A stretch of DNA of 64,000 nucleotides from Ferrovibrio sp. (GTDB taxonomy: Bacteria; Pseudomonadota; Alphaproteobacteria; Ferrovibrionales; Ferrovibrionaceae), in assembly GCF_025869515.1 (NCBI RefSeq), contig NZ_JAOZVR010000012.1, positions 32,886-96,885 of the forward strand, read 5' to 3'. Shown here one piece after another: positions 32,210 to 41,772 of the stretch (positions are counted from its first letter, which is position 1; the number at the start of each line of letters is the position of its first letter). The position numbers and the translations under genes are program-made. A model generated the notes under the pieces. It did no database searches. It saw nothing but the letters and a program-made list of their open reading frames with translations, and had not been told where the DNA came from.

Positions 32210-32782
32210 ATGACCCTGATGCCCACTGCTTCGGCCACTGTCGGTCCTTACCTGCATATCGGCCTGGTACCGCTTTCGGTGAACGATATCGCCAAGGATG
32301 CCTCGAAAGGCGAGACGATCATAATCAGCGGCCGGGTGCTGGATGGCGAAGGCCAGCCGGTGCCCGATGCCCTGGTTGAATTCTGGCAGGCCAATGCCGA
32401 TGGGAAATACGCCCATCCGGAAGACACTCAGGCCAAGCCGCTGGACGGCAAATTCACCGGCTTCGGCCGCGTGCCGACCGACAAGGAAGGCCGCTACAGC
32501 TTCACCACCGTGAAGCCTGGCGCCGTACCGGGGCCCGGCAACAGCCTGCAGGCCCCGCATATCGTGATCTGCCTGTTCATGCGCGGCATGCTCAAGCATC
32601 TCTATACCCGCATCTATTTCTCCGACGAGTCGGCGGCCAATGCCAACGATCCGGTGCTGGGGCTGGTCGAGGATGCGGCCCGGCGGCCGACCCTGATTGC
32701 CGATCGCACGGCGGGCAAGGCGGAGTATCGCTGGGACATTCGCATGCAGGGCGAAGGCGAAACCGTCTTTTTCGATTGCTGA
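32210..32782 (+). CDS. pcaG: protocatechuate 3,4-dioxygenase alpha subunit
   Basis: The 190-residue PcaG pairs with PcaH. It keeps the same beta-sandwich core (VEFWQANADGKYAHP, FTGFGRVPTDKEGRYSFTTVKPG) but lacks the iron-binding Tyr and His set, reading LQAPHIVICLFMRGMLKHLYTRIYF in the equivalent place, as usual for the alpha subunit. GGAG lies 11 bases before its ATG. It ends at DIRMQGEGETVFFDC and is followed by pcaB after 28 bases. Confidence 0.94.
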   Translation: MTLMPTASATVGPYLHIGLVPLSVNDIAKDASKGETIIISGRVLDGEGQPVPDALVEFWQANADGKYAHPEDTQAKPLDGKFTGFGRVPTDKEGRYSFTTVKPGAVPGPGNSLQAPHIVICLFMRGMLKHLYTRIYFSDESAANANDPVLGLVEDAARRPTLIADRTAGKAEYRWDIRMQGEGETVFFDC

Positions 32783-32810
32783 TCCGCTCGCGGGTCAGCA
32801 ACATGCCTGC

Positions 32811-34175
32811 ATGACGACTCCGACGGATTCTGTGCAGTCCGGCCTGTTCGGCCCGCTGTTTCACGGCTCTGCGATGGCTGCGGTCTTCACCGACCGCGCC
32901 CATCTGCAGGGTATGCTCGATTTCGAAGCCGCGCTCGCGCGGGCTGAAGCCAGAACCGGCGTGATCCCGGCTGCGGCAGCGGCGCCGATCGCCATGCAGT
33001 GCGACGCATCACTGTATGACATCGCCGAACTGGGCGCGGCTGCGGCGACGGCTGGCAACAGCGCCATTCCGCTGGTCAAGGCACTGACCGCCAGGGTCGC
33101 CGCCAGGGACAAGGCTGCCGCCGGTTTCGTGCATTGGGGCGCCACCAGCCAGGATGCGATGGATACCGGCCTGGTGCTGCAACTGCGGGCGGCACTGGCG
33201 CTGATCGAAGCCGATCTTTCCGGACTGTCTGCGGCACTCGCCGCGCTGGCCACGAAGCATCGGCAGACACCGATGGTCGGCCGTACCTGGCTGCAGCATG
33301 CCCTGCCGATCACCTTCGGCCTGAAGGCAGCCGGCTGGCTCGATGCCATCGAACGGCACCGCGAGCGGATTGCCGAACTGAAACTGCGCCTGCTGGTGCT
33401 GCAGTTCGGCGGCGCCGCCGGCACGCTGGCGGCGCTGGGCGACAAGGGGCTGGTGGTGGCCGAGGCCCTGGCCGCCGACCTGAAGCTCACGTTGCCGGCC
33501 ACGCCCTGGCATGGCGCGCGCGATCGCGTGGTGGAACTGGGCACAGCACTGGCCCTGCTGACCGGCAGCCTGGGCAAAATGGCGCGCGATATCGCATTGC
33601 TGATGCAGACAGATGTGGGCGAGGCTTTCGAACCCGCCGGCGCAGGCCGCGGCGGCTCTTCCACCATGCCGCACAAGCGCAATCCGGTGGCCTGCGCGGC
33701 CGTGCTGGCGGCTGCCACGCGTGTGCCGCATCTGGCCGGCAGCCTGCTGGCTGGCATGGTACAGGAACACGAGCGTGGCCTCGGCGGCTGGCATGCCGAA
33801 TGGTCAACACTGCCCGAGCTGGTGCAACTCAGCGCCGGTGCGCTCGCCCATATGGCCGAGACGATCGGCGACCTGGAGGTCGATGCGGCGCGCATGCGCA
33901 GCAATCTTGACGCTACCAAGGGCCTGATCATGGCCGAAGCCGTGAGCATGGCGCTGGGAACGCAGATCGGTAAACAGGCGGCACATCATCTGGTCGAGGC
34001 AGCCTCGAAACGTGCCGTGGCGGAAAAACGCCATCTGCGCGATGTGCTGTCCGAAGACACGGCGATCATGCAGCATCTCAAGCGGGACGAACTGGAAAAG
34101 CTGTTCGATCCGCTGGCCTACACCGGCGTTGCGACAGACTTGATCGACCGCGTTCTCGCCGTCCGCAGGAATTAA
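32811..34175 (+). CDS. pcaB: 3-carboxy-cis,cis-muconate cycloisomerase
   Basis: PcaB cyclises 3-carboxymuconate to 4-carboxymuconolactone. The 454-residue protein belongs to the fumarase/aspartase superfamily and has GLFGPLFHGSAMAAVFTDRAHLQGMLDFEAALARAEA at the start, WGATSQDAMDTGLVLQ, and the superfamily signature GGSSTMPHKRNPVACAAV. The ATG at 32811 gives the expected N-terminus; the longer frame from 32697 lies inside pcaG. The Shine-Dalgarno is weak. Its place between pcaG and pcaD fixes the assignment. Confidence 0.92.
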   Translation: MTTPTDSVQSGLFGPLFHGSAMAAVFTDRAHLQGMLDFEAALARAEARTGVIPAAAAAPIAMQCDASLYDIAELGAAAATAGNSAIPLVKALTARVAARDKAAAGFVHWGATSQDAMDTGLVLQLRAALALIEADLSGLSAALAALATKHRQTPMVGRTWLQHALPITFGLKAAGWLDAIERHRERIAELKLRLLVLQFGGAAGTLAALGDKGLVVAEALAADLKLTLPATPWHGARDRVVELGTALALLTGSLGKMARDIALLMQTDVGEAFEPAGAGRGGSSTMPHKRNPVACAAVLAAATRVPHLAGSLLAGMVQEHERGLGGWHAEWSTLPELVQLSAGALAHMAETIGDLEVDAARMRSNLDATKGLIMAEAVSMALGTQIGKQAAHHLVEAASKRAVAEKRHLRDVLSEDTAIMQHLKRDELEKLFDPLAYTGVATDLIDRVLAVRRN

Positions 34176-34198
34176 ACAAAAACAGACCGGAGGAGTCC

Positions 34199-34981
34199 AT
34201 GCCGCAAATCGCCACCGATGATGGCGTCAGCCTGCATTACCGCTTCGACGGGCCGGAGAATGCGCCTGTCCTGGTGATGTCAAATTCGCTCGGTACCGAT
34301 CTCGGCATGTGGGAACCGCAGATGCCGGCGCTGATGCAGCAGTTCCGCGTGCTGCGCTACGACACCCGCGGTCATGGCCGGTCGGGGTTGTCGCCGGCGC
34401 CCTATCAGGTCGACCGCCTGGGCAAGGACGTGCTGACGCTGCTTGATGCGCTCAATATCCCCAAGGCGATGTTCTGCGGCCTGTCGATGGGCGGTATGAC
34501 CGGCATGTGGTTGGGCGTGCATGCGCCGCAGCGCTTCACCAAACTGGTTCTGTGCAACACCGCGGCCAGGATCGGCACGCCGGAGGTATGGAATACCCGC
34601 ATCGCCGCTGTCGAAAAGGGCGGCATGGCCGCCATCGTGCCGGGCGTCATCCAGCGCTGGTTCACCGAAGGTTTCGTGAAGGCTCAGCCGGCTGAAGTGG
34701 AGCGGATTTCCGCCCAGTTGCAGGCGACCAGGCCGGAAGGCTATTGCGGTGCCTGCGCTGCGGTGCGCGACATGGACCAGCGCAGCAGCATCGCTGCCAT
34801 TCGTACTCCTACCATGGTGATCGCCGGCACGCATGATCTGGCGACGCCTGCGCTGGATGGCCGTTTCGTGGCCGAGACGATTCCCGGCGCCCGCTATGTC
34901 GAATTCCCTGCCGCGCATCTCTCCAATGTCGAGGTCGCGGCCGATTTCACCAGGGCTTTGACCGGCTTCCTCGCCGGCTAG
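34199..34981 (+). CDS. pcaD: 3-oxoadipate enol-lactonase
   Basis: PcaD hydrolyses 3-oxoadipate enol-lactone to 3-oxoadipate. The 260-residue alpha/beta hydrolase has VLVMSNSLGTDLGMWEPQ (the oxyanion region typical of PcaD rather than HG), the nucleophile elbow GLSMGGMTG, VIAGTHDLATP with the catalytic Asp, and FPAAHLSNVE with the His. GGAGGAGTCC precedes the ATG. It is followed by pcaC after 10 bases; the two are separate genes here, not the fused PcaL form. Confidence 0.94.
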   Translation: MPQIATDDGVSLHYRFDGPENAPVLVMSNSLGTDLGMWEPQMPALMQQFRVLRYDTRGHGRSGLSPAPYQVDRLGKDVLTLLDALNIPKAMFCGLSMGGMTGMWLGVHAPQRFTKLVLCNTAARIGTPEVWNTRIAAVEKGGMAAIVPGVIQRWFTEGFVKAQPAEVERISAQLQATRPEGYCGACAAVRDMDQRSSIAAIRTPTMVIAGTHDLATPALDGRFVAETIPGARYVEFPAAHLSNVEVAADFTRALTGFLAG

Positions 34982-34991
34982 GAGACGAAAG

Positions 34992-35387
34992 ATGGATGAC
35001 AAAGATCGGTATGATGCCGGCATGAAGGTCCGACGCGGCGTGCTGGGCGATGCCCATGTCGACCGCTCGCTGACGAAAATCACCGACTTCAACGGCGACT
35101 TCCAGAACTTCATCACCCGCTATGCCTGGGGCGAGATCTGGACCGATACGACGCTGGACCGCAAGACGCGGAGCTGCATGGTGCTGTCCACCATGATCGC
35201 GCTGAACCGCATTGACGAGTTCAAGCTGCATGTGAAGGCCGCGTTCAACAACGGCCTGACCAAGAACGACATCCGTGCGGTGATCAAGCAGGCGGCCGTT
35301 TATTGCGGCGTTCCGGCCGGCAACAGCGCCACCCACTGGGCCGAGGAAGTCTTCGCCCAGATGGAAAAGGACGGTCATAAGTTTTGA
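34992..35387 (+). CDS. pcaC: 4-carboxymuconolactone decarboxylase
   Basis: PcaC removes CO2 from 4-carboxymuconolactone to give the enol-lactone that PcaD uses. The 131-residue AhpD-fold protein has VRRGVLGDAHVDRSL, the conserved FQNFITRYAWGEIWT, LDRKTRSCMVLSTMIALNR and the CGVPAGNSATHWAEE block near the end. It closes the pca operon and is followed by a strong terminator. Succinyl-CoA transferase (PcaIJ) is not in the window. Confidence 0.95.
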   Translation: MDDKDRYDAGMKVRRGVLGDAHVDRSLTKITDFNGDFQNFITRYAWGEIWTDTTLDRKTRSCMVLSTMIALNRIDEFKLHVKAAFNNGLTKNDIRAVIKQAAVYCGVPAGNSATHWAEEVFAQMEKDGHKF

Positions 35388-35414
35388 GGCTGGCTGCCAC
35401 AGGCCGGTAACGAA

Positions 35415-35438
35415 AAACGGCGCCGTGAGGCGCCGTTT
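35415..35438. terminator. bidirectional terminator between pcaC and rhlE
   Basis: AAACGGCGCC (35415-35424) and GGCGCCGTTT (35429-35438) form a perfect 10-bp stem with a GTGA tetraloop between two convergent genes, with A/T flanks on both sides. Confidence 0.8.
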
Positions 35439-35464
35439 CCGCGTCTGCCGATATTATCGGCTTT

Positions 35465-36802
35465 TCAGTGGGTGGTCGCCTTGGCCTGCTGGCCGCTGCG
35501 CTGGCCCTGGCGCTGCTGCGGCCGCTGGCCGTCGCTGCGACTGCCTTCCGAGCGCGGGCCACCGTGACGCTGGCCGTTGCCGCGCGGATTGTTGCGGTTC
35601 TGGCCATGCGGACGCGGCTGCTGCGGGCGGTTTTCGTGGCGCGGCTCGGCAGCGGTGGCGGCTGCCAGTTTCTCGTCGCCGCGACGATCGGTGGCAGGAA
35701 TGCGCTGGCGCGTCACCTTCTCGATGTCGCGGAGATAGGCGCGTTCGTCCTGGGCGCAGAGCGAGATCGCCATGCCATCCTTGCCGGCGCGCGCGGTGCG
35801 GCCGATGCGATGCACATAGCTTTCCGGCACATTCGGCAGCTCGAAATTCACCACATGGCTGACGCCGGTGACGTCGATGCCGCGGGCGGCGATGTCGGTG
35901 GCGACCAGCACACGGATGCGGCCGGCCTTGAAATCGGCCAGGGCGCGCTCGCGCTGGCTCTGCGACTTGTTGCCGTGAATGGCGGCCGCCGGCACATTGC
36001 CGGTGCCGAGATGGCGGGCGACGCGGTCGGCGCCATGCTTGGTGCGGGTGAAGACCAGGGCGCGGGTGATGTCCGGATTCGCCATGATCTCGAGCAGCAG
36101 GGCGCGCTTGCGCTCGGCTTCGATGAAGATCACCTGCTGGTCGATACGCTCGACCGTGGTGGCGGCCGGGGTGACTTCGACGCGGACCGGATCCTTCAGG
36201 AAGCCGGCAGCAAGCTGGGCGATGTTCTGCGGCATGGTGGCCGAGAAGAACAGGCTCTGGCGCTGCTTGGGCAGGGCCTGGGAGATGCGCTTGATCGCAT
36301 GCACGAAGCCGAGATCCAGCATCTGGTCGGCTTCATCCAGCACCACGGTCTCGACGGCGTCGAGGCGCAGGGTGCCCTGTTGCATGTGATCCATCAGGCG
36401 GCCGGGCGTGGCGACGAGCACGTCGACGCCACGGGCCAGCGCCTGCACCTGCGGGTTCATGCCGACGCCGCCGAACACGGTGGCGACGCTCAGCTTGGAG
36501 TCATGGCCGTAGGAGCGGAATTTCTCGGCGATCTGCGAGGCCAGCTCGCGGGTCGGGCTCAGGATCAGGGCGCGGCAGGTCTTCGGTGCCGGGCGGCGGT
36601 TGCCGGCGGCGAGACGATGCAGGATCGGCAGCGCGAAAGCGGCGGTCTTGCCGGTGCCGGTCTGGGCAATGCCCAGCAGGTCGCGACCCTGCAGCACGGG
36701 CGGAATGGCCTGGGCTTGGATCGGGGTGGGCTGGGTGTATTTGCCGGCGGTGATGGCGGTGAGCAGGGCCTGGTTGAGGCCAAGATCATTAAAGCTGGTC
36801 AA
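35465..36802 (-). CDS. rhlE: DEAD-box RNA helicase, RhlE-like
   Basis: The 445-residue protein is an ATP-dependent RNA helicase. In order it has the Q motif TSFNDLGLNQALL, GYT-type TPIQAQAIP, motif I AQTGTGKT, PTRELASQI, motif II VLDEADQML, SAT (FFSATMP), then the second RecA domain with VFTRTKHGADRVA, DIAARGIDV and HRIGRTARAG. The C-terminal 80 residues are rich in Arg, Gly, Gln and Asn, a typical RNA-binding tail. The most likely start is the TTG at 36802, which begins at TSFNDLG and has AAGGA 8 bases upstream; the open frame continues to 36931 without homology. Confidence 0.87.
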   Translation of the reverse strand: MTSFNDLGLNQALLTAITAGKYTQPTPIQAQAIPPVLQGRDLLGIAQTGTGKTAAFALPILHRLAAGNRRPAPKTCRALILSPTRELASQIAEKFRSYGHDSKLSVATVFGGVGMNPQVQALARGVDVLVATPGRLMDHMQQGTLRLDAVETVVLDEADQMLDLGFVHAIKRISQALPKQRQSLFFSATMPQNIAQLAAGFLKDPVRVEVTPAATTVERIDQQVIFIEAERKRALLLEIMANPDITRALVFTRTKHGADRVARHLGTGNVPAAAIHGNKSQSQRERALADFKAGRIRVLVATDIAARGIDVTGVSHVVNFELPNVPESYVHRIGRTARAGKDGMAISLCAQDERAYLRDIEKVTRQRIPATDRRGDEKLAAATAAEPRHENRPQQPRPHGQNRNNPRGNGQRHGGPRSEGSRSDGQRPQQRQGQRSGQQAKATTH

Positions 36803-36869
36803 AAGGGGAATCCTTGAAACAGGGCATACGACGGCGCGGGGCGTGAATCGCCTGCAGCGCAACGGTCGG

Positions 36870-36897
36870 ACGCGGGGACCGATGAAACGCCCCGCGT
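36870..36897 (-). promoter_or_regulatory. hairpin in the rhlE leader
   Basis: ACGCGGGG (36870-36877) pairs with CCCCGCGT (36890-36897) around a 12-base loop, 68 bases upstream of the rhlE start. Leaders of DEAD-box helicase genes are often structured and control expression; whether this one does is not known. The surrounding 36803-37074 holds no gene. Confidence 0.3.
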
Positions 36898-37074
36898 GAC
36901 CTGGGTCGTAATGAAGAGAGACTGAAGGCACCCGGCAGGACGAAAGAGCAGTTGGAGCGCTCCTCGTTCACGCGGCCTGGCGCGAAAGGCCATCGACGCT
37001 GGTATTAGTCCGTGGACGGCAGCCGGTATATGGAGTCTGGAACGCCTGCCGTCAAGCGAAATAACCGGTAATTG

Positions 37075-37926
37075 TCAGAAACCGTACAATTCTGCTGGAT
37101 TATCAACGAAGATTTTCTGGCGATCGGCTTCGTTCGGTGCCCAGTCGAGCATCAGGTCGAGCAGGGCCGCTTCGTCCGGATAGCCGAATTTGGCGGCCTG
37201 GGCATGCGGGAAGTTGCTGGCCCAGATCATCCGCTCGGGCGCATGTTTGATCAGCGCCTTGGCCAATAGGCCGACATCCTCGTAGCCCGGCTTGCCGCTC
37301 AGCGAGGTCTCATAGCAGCCGGCCAGCTTGACCCAGACATTGCCGGTATCGATCAGGCGCAGCAGGCATTGGAAAGATGGATGATCCACCGGCACCGGGT
37401 CGATGAATTTGCCGATATGGTCGATGATGATCTTCACCGGCAGGCGTTTGATCATCGCTTCATGCTCGGGCAGCTCGCGACCGTTGAGCTGCAGCAGCAT
37501 GCTCCAGCCAAACGGCTTGATGCGGCCGGCCATTTCCTCGGCCACATTCAGCCCCAGCGTGCCGCCCAGCAGGTTCATGATGCGCAACCCGCGGGCACCG
37601 CCGCTGGTCAGGCGCTCAAGTTCGGCATCGGGGACGCCCGGCTTCACCACCACCACGGCGCGGGCCTTGTCCGGCCCCAGTTCGGCGGTGGTGTCCATCA
37701 CCAGGCGGTTGTCATCGCCATAGGCATTGGCCTGCACCACGATCACACGCTCAAGCCCGAGCCAGTCCATCACCTGGCGGTATTCCGGAATACCGACGGG
37801 CGGCGGCGTTGGTGTGTTGGGAACGGTGGCGTAGCGGGCGTCGTAGAAATGAATATGCGTGTCACAGGCACCCTTGGGCATCCGCAGCTTCGGTTTCGGG
37901 CCGGTGAAAACGCGGGTATATTCCAT
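37075..37926 (-). CDS. gli: galactarolactone isomerase-like amidohydrolase
   Basis: The 283-residue protein is an amidohydrolase-superfamily TIM barrel with the metal-type DTHIHFYD motif after the N-terminus, WLGLERVIVVQANAYG, IIIDHIGKF and ERMIWASNFPHA near the end. It resembles the 2-pyrone-4,6-dicarboxylate lactonase branch, to which the Agrobacterium galactaro-delta-lactone isomerase (GLI) belongs. GLI interconverts the delta- and gamma-lactones made from galacturonate, feeding the cycloisomerase. The neighbouring udh, cycloisomerase and kdgD genes support this. The ATG at 37926 follows GGAGTCCGCC. An alternative role is plain lactone hydrolysis. Confidence 0.78.
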   Translation of the reverse strand: MEYTRVFTGPKPKLRMPKGACDTHIHFYDARYATVPNTPTPPPVGIPEYRQVMDWLGLERVIVVQANAYGDDNRLVMDTTAELGPDKARAVVVVKPGVPDAELERLTSGGARGLRIMNLLGGTLGLNVAEEMAGRIKPFGWSMLLQLNGRELPEHEAMIKRLPVKIIIDHIGKFIDPVPVDHPSFQCLLRLIDTGNVWVKLAGCYETSLSGKPGYEDVGLLAKALIKHAPERMIWASNFPHAQAAKFGYPDEAALLDLMLDWAPNEADRQKIFVDNPAELYGF

Positions 37927-37940
37927 GGCGGACTCCAAAA

Positions 37941-39026
37941 TCAGGCGACGCGATAGCGCCGCAATGTCTCGTCATCGGGGGTGAAGCCGATGCCGGGGGT
38001 ATCGGGGATGGTGATCTGGCCCTGCTGCGGCAGTGGAATGTTATGGCCGCAATAGGCCTCAGGCTTCACATACATGTATTCGAACATGCCGACCGGCTCG
38101 AGATGGGCGGCCAGTTGCAGGGTTGCCCAATAGCCGGGGCCGAAATAGGGCGAGTGCGGCATCACCGTCTTGCCCAGCGTTGCGGCATGCCGCGTCGCTT
38201 TGACGAATTCGCTGACACCACCGATCTTGATCACGCTGGGCTGCGGGAAAGTCAGTGCCGCCGAAAGCCGGGTGAACTCCATTGCCGTGCAGGCATTCTC
38301 GCCGGCCGACAGCGCGACACCGAAGCGGCTCAGCGCCTTGTGAGTCTCGTAATCTTCGGGCGGGAAGGTCGGTTCCTCCACCCAGTAGAGGTCGAGCGCC
38401 TTCATCTTCGGCAGCATCGCCTCGGCTTCAGCCAGGCTCCAGGCGCAGTTCACATCGGTGGTCAGGCGGATATCCGGTCCGATGGCGGCCCGCGCCGCCG
38501 CGATCGGTTCGTAGGCGATTTCATGCAGCTTGATGTCACGGTAGCCTTCTGCCACGGCACGCCGCGTCATAATGGCAATCGGCTCGGGCCCGCCATAACG
38601 CACCAGGCTGGCATAGGTCGTCACGCTGTCGCGCACCCGTCCGCCCAGATATGTCGCCAGACTTTGGCCGGCCTGTTTTGCGGCAAGATCCCATAGCGCG
38701 ATATCGATGCCGGATATGGCGAAGATGGTGATGCCGTAGCGGCCCCAGATATGCAGATCCTGCTGCAGTTTCAGCGTGAAGGCGGCGATATCGGTAATGT
38801 CCTGATCGACCACCAGGGGCGCCACCGTATCCTGGATCATCGCCCGCACGGCGCTGGCGCAGCCATAGGCAAAGGCCTCGCCCCAGCCGACCAGCCCATC
38901 CTCGGTCTCGATGCGGATCAGCAGGGTATCGAATTCGGTCCAGCCGCGCCGCTTGGCGCGCGGCCCTTCGTAGAGATCGCTGAACGGAATTTTCAGCGTG
39001 ACCGTATCGACATGTTTGATCCGCAT
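37941..39026 (-). CDS. gci: D-galactarolactone cycloisomerase-like enolase superfamily enzyme
   Basis: This 361-residue protein is a muconate-lactonizing/mandelate-racemase-type enolase. It has DTVTLKIPFSDLYEG, the acid/base and metal ligands in DIKLHEIAY, LTTDVNCAWSLAEA, YWVEEPTFPPED and LSAGENACTAMEF, then the second-strand HSPYFGPGYW. In the oxidative hexuronate pathway the cycloisomerase turns galactaro-1,4-lactone into 3-deoxy-2-keto-hexarate. It lies 4 bases after udh and is 14 bases before the amidohydrolase gene. Confidence 0.82.
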   Translation of the reverse strand: MRIKHVDTVTLKIPFSDLYEGPRAKRRGWTEFDTLLIRIETEDGLVGWGEAFAYGCASAVRAMIQDTVAPLVVDQDITDIAAFTLKLQQDLHIWGRYGITIFAISGIDIALWDLAAKQAGQSLATYLGGRVRDSVTTYASLVRYGGPEPIAIMTRRAVAEGYRDIKLHEIAYEPIAAARAAIGPDIRLTTDVNCAWSLAEAEAMLPKMKALDLYWVEEPTFPPEDYETHKALSRFGVALSAGENACTAMEFTRLSAALTFPQPSVIKIGGVSEFVKATRHAATLGKTVMPHSPYFGPGYWATLQLAAHLEPVGMFEYMYVKPEAYCGHNIPLPQQGQITIPDTPGIGFTPDDETLRRYRVA

Positions 39027-39030
39027 GGGG

Positions 39031-39852
39031 TCAGGACTGCTTTTTCAGCTTTTCGAGGTCGCCGGCGAATTCCAGGTTGCAGAAACCGGTGCCGCCCTGG
39101 AAATAGCCGCCAACCTCTTCCTTCGGCAGGCTCTTCTGGGTTTCCAGCGCTTCCGCCGCAAAATCCTCGGATTTCCCGCTCGGCCTGTAGCCCAGCGACA
39201 GGGCGTGGCTGTTATCCCACCAGGCCCGCTTGTTATCGGACATGCCGTAAACGACGTCATAGACCAGGCCGGGTTTTTCCAGGCCGATCCGGATCAGCTG
39301 CACCAGATCATCGGGCTTCAGCCAGATCGCCAGCCGGCGCTCGTCGATCGGCTTATCGCCGAAATTGCCGATCCGGATCGAAAGCACGCCGATATTGTGC
39401 TTGTGGGCATAGAGCGAGCCGAGGCCCTCACCGAACAGCTTGCTGAGGCCATACCGCGTATCGGGTTTCGGCACGGCTTCGATGCCGATTTTCTTGCTGC
39501 GCGGGTGGAAACCCATCACATGGTTGGAGGAAGCGAAGACGACGCGCTTGACGCCTTTCTTGCGCGCGGCCTCGAACAGGTTGTGGCAGCCGATGATGTT
39601 GGCGCTGAGGATGGTCTCCCACGGCCCTTCGACGGAGTAACCGCCCAGGTGCACGATGCCGTCCACGCCCTCGCAGGCCTTTTCGATGGCGGCAGCGTCG
39701 GCGAGGTCGGCCTGGATGAAGGTCTCGTCGCTGCGCAGGTCGGCCGGTGCTTTGAGGTCGCTCAGGATCAATTCAGGATACAGCGGCTTGAGCAGCTGGC
39801 GCAGGCGGGTGCCGACGCCACCGCTGGCACCGGTAAGCAGAACACGCTTCAT
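39031..39852 (-). CDS. udh: uronate dehydrogenase
   Basis: Udh oxidises D-galacturonate and D-glucuronate to the aldarolactone with NAD. The 273-residue short-chain protein has LLTGASGGVGTRLRQLL, the specific GIVHLGGYSVEGPW, FASSNHVMGFH, the catalytic YGLSKLFGE, and MSDNKRAWWDNSHALSLGYRP with the YFQGG end. These blocks are typical of Agrobacterium and Pseudomonas Udh. GGAGG is 2 bases before the ATG at 39858 and 8 before that at 39852, so the latter is chosen. Confidence 0.9.
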   Translation of the reverse strand: MKRVLLTGASGGVGTRLRQLLKPLYPELILSDLKAPADLRSDETFIQADLADAAAIEKACEGVDGIVHLGGYSVEGPWETILSANIIGCHNLFEAARKKGVKRVVFASSNHVMGFHPRSKKIGIEAVPKPDTRYGLSKLFGEGLGSLYAHKHNIGVLSIRIGNFGDKPIDERRLAIWLKPDDLVQLIRIGLEKPGLVYDVVYGMSDNKRAWWDNSHALSLGYRPSGKSEDFAAEALETQKSLPKEEVGGYFQGGTGFCNLEFAGDLEKLKKQS

Positions 39853-39875
39853 GGTCATTTCCTCCGTCGCAACGC

Positions 39876-40787
39876 TTACTGCGGGCCCATCTTGTCGATC
39901 AGGGCCTTGAGCATTTTATGCTCTTCTTCGCTGCAGTCGACCAGTGGTGTGCGTACCGGGCCGGCATCGTAACCGACCAGCTTGGCGCCGGCTTTGATGA
40001 TGCTGACGGCATAGCCGGGGCGGCGGTTGCGGATTGCTGAATAGGGCATGAAGAAATCGTCGAGAATCCTGGTCCAGGCCGCCGTGTTGTCGGCGGCGAT
40101 GGCGCGGTAGAAATCCATCGCCGTCTTCGGGATGAAATTGAACACGGCCGAGGAATAGACCGGTACGCCCATCGCTTTGTAGGGCGCGGCAAAGAACTCG
40201 GCCGTCGGCAGGCCGCCGAGATAGGAGAAGCGGTCGCCCATCCTGCGACGCACGGCGACCATCAGTTCCAGATCGCCGATACCGTCCTTGAAGCCGATCA
40301 GGTTCGGGCACTGCTCAGCCAGTTTGGCCAGATGATCCGGGCCGAGGCGGCAGACGCCGCGGTTATAGACGATGACACCGATCTTCACGCTCTTGCAGAT
40401 CGCGGCGACATGGCGGCTGACGCCTTCGGCATCGGCTTCGACCAGGTAATGCGGCATCACCAGCAGGCCGGCGGCACCAAGGCGTTCGGCTTCCTGCGCA
40501 TAGGCGATGGCCTGGCGGGTGCCATAGCCGGTGCCGGCAATGATCGGCACCTTGCCCTTGCAGGTATCAACGGCGGTTTTAATTACGGCGCTGTATTCAT
40601 CAGGTGCCAGCGAAAAAAATTCTCCGGTCCCGCCGGCCGCGAACAGCGCACTGGCGCCATAGGGCGCCAGCCATTCCAGGCGGCGTCGATAGCCTTTCGG
40701 CTCGAAATTGCCCGCCGCATCGAAATCGGTCACCGGAAAGGACAGCAGACCGGTCGAAATCGCGGCCTTGAGGGCATTGGGTTCCAT
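39876..40787 (-). CDS. kdgD: 5-dehydro-4-deoxyglucarate dehydratase
   Basis: KdgD dehydrates and decarboxylates 5-keto-4-deoxyglucarate to 2-oxoglutarate semialdehyde. The 303-residue DapA-family TIM barrel has [44 protein letters not shown] in place of the pyruvate-binding Tyr segment, [12 protein letters not shown] with the Schiff-base Lys, and [12 protein letters not shown] semialdehyde dehydrogenase is needed next; none is inside this operon, the nearest candidate being gabD at 51555. Confidence 0.92.
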   Translation of the reverse strand: MEPNALKAAISTGLLSFPVTDFDAAGNFEPKGYRRRLEWLAPYGASALFAAGGTGEFFSLAPDEYSAVIKTAVDTCKGKVPIIAGTGYGTRQAIAYAQEAERLGAAGLLVMPHYLVEADAEGVSRHVAAICKSVKIGVIVYNRGVCRLGPDHLAKLAEQCPNLIGFKDGIGDLELMVAVRRRMGDRFSYLGGLPTAEFFAAPYKAMGVPVYSSAVFNFIPKTAMDFYRAIAADNTAAWTRILDDFFMPYSAIRNRRPGYAVSIIKAGAKLVGYDAGPVRTPLVDCSEEEHKMLKALIDKMGPQ

Positions 40788-40821
40788 CAGTTCACCTCGG
40801 TACGAAAGATTTTTTGACCGT

Positions 40822-41544
40822 TCAGACGCTGCGCGACTGTTCCATGGCCTTGCGCAGCCGCTCGCGGCTGTTGCTCAGGTGGAGTCGCATGGCCGAGCGG
40901 GCGGCGTCGGAATCCTGGCGCAGGATCGCCTGGTAGATGTCTTCATGCTCGGCATTGACGCGGTTGAGATAGGCGGTGCGATCATCGGCGAAAAAGCGGA
41001 AGGTCTGCACGCGGGCGCGCGGGATCATCAGGGCGCCGAGATAGCCGAACAGATGGGTGAAATGCACATTGCCGGTGGATTCGGCGATGGTCTGGTGAAA
41101 ATCCAGGTCCGGGGCCACGGCATCTTCCGAGGCCTCGATGGCAGCCGCCATGCGGTCGAGCGCGCCGCGCATGGCCTCCAGATGCTCCGGTTTGCGTCGC
41201 TGTGCTGCCAGCGCTGCGGCCTCGGCTTCCAGGCCGATGCGCAATTCAAGCACGTTGATCACTTCCTTGATCAGGTCGAGGCTGGTTTCATCGATGCGGA
41301 AGGGCTGCGACATGGCGCCCGCCTGCACGAAGGCGCCGACACCCTGTTGCGTCGCCACCAGGCCGGCGGCACGCAGGGACGAGATCGCCTCGCGCACCAC
41401 CGTGCGGCTGACACCGAATTCCTCGATCAGTTCCTGTTCGCTCGGCAGCTTGTCGCCGGGCTTCAGGGCGCCCTTGGCAATCCGCTCGGTCAGCGTTTTG
41501 GTCAGTTGCGAGGTCAGGGTTTCGCGTCGGCGCAATGCCGTCAC
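40822..41544 (-). CDS. GntR family regulator, FadR subfamily
   Basis: The 240-residue protein has an N-terminal GntR winged helix ([46 protein letters not shown]) and a C-terminal FCD all-helical domain with the metal-type [12 protein letters not shown] and [14 protein letters not shown]. It most likely represses the hexuronate operon and the divergent TRAP genes until a uronate or its product binds. The start is uncertain: GTG at 41544 has GGAGG 8 bases upstream and is chosen, but ATG at 41550 or 41559 is possible. Confidence 0.83.
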   Translation of the reverse strand: MTALRRRETLTSQLTKTLTERIAKGALKPGDKLPSEQELIEEFGVSRTVVREAISSLRAAGLVATQQGVGAFVQAGAMSQPFRIDETSLDLIKEVINVLELRIGLEAEAAALAAQRRKPEHLEAMRGALDRMAAAIEASEDAVAPDLDFHQTIAESTGNVHFTHLFGYLGALMIPRARVQTFRFFADDRTAYLNRVNAEHEDIYQAILRQDSDAARSAMRLHLSNSRERLRKAMEQSRSV

Positions 41545-41589
41545 AGGCATATCCTCCATAGGTCGATTCAAAAATTAGCATCCTTCAAC

Positions 41590-41600
41590 TTGTATGACAA
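41590..41600. promoter_or_regulatory. putative GntR operator, site A
   Basis: TTGTATGACAA is an inverted repeat (TTGT-ATG-ACAA) about 46 bases upstream of the gntR start. It matches site B in 10 of 11 positions. Confidence 0.5.
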
Positions 41601-41741
41601 CTGACGGGTTAGAAGCTTTCATCAGATCGAGATCATTCGTCAGCACGCTGGCCATTCGAAGCCAAATCTGCAGAATTATCCATTTATATCAGTGTAGAAT
41701 TGCCAAAATCGATAAAATCTGTGCGGCGTTTGGGATCGGCG

Positions 41742-41772
41742 TTGACTTGGATTTTCATTAATGTTGTATGAT
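41742..41772 (+). promoter_or_regulatory. candidate promoter of the TRAP transporter operon
   Basis: TTGACT (41742-41747) and TATGAT (41767-41772) are 19 bases apart, slightly wide. The -10 element lies within operator site B (41764-41774), so a bound regulator would block it. The 295-base region 41545-41839 is AT-rich and holds no gene. Confidence 0.45.
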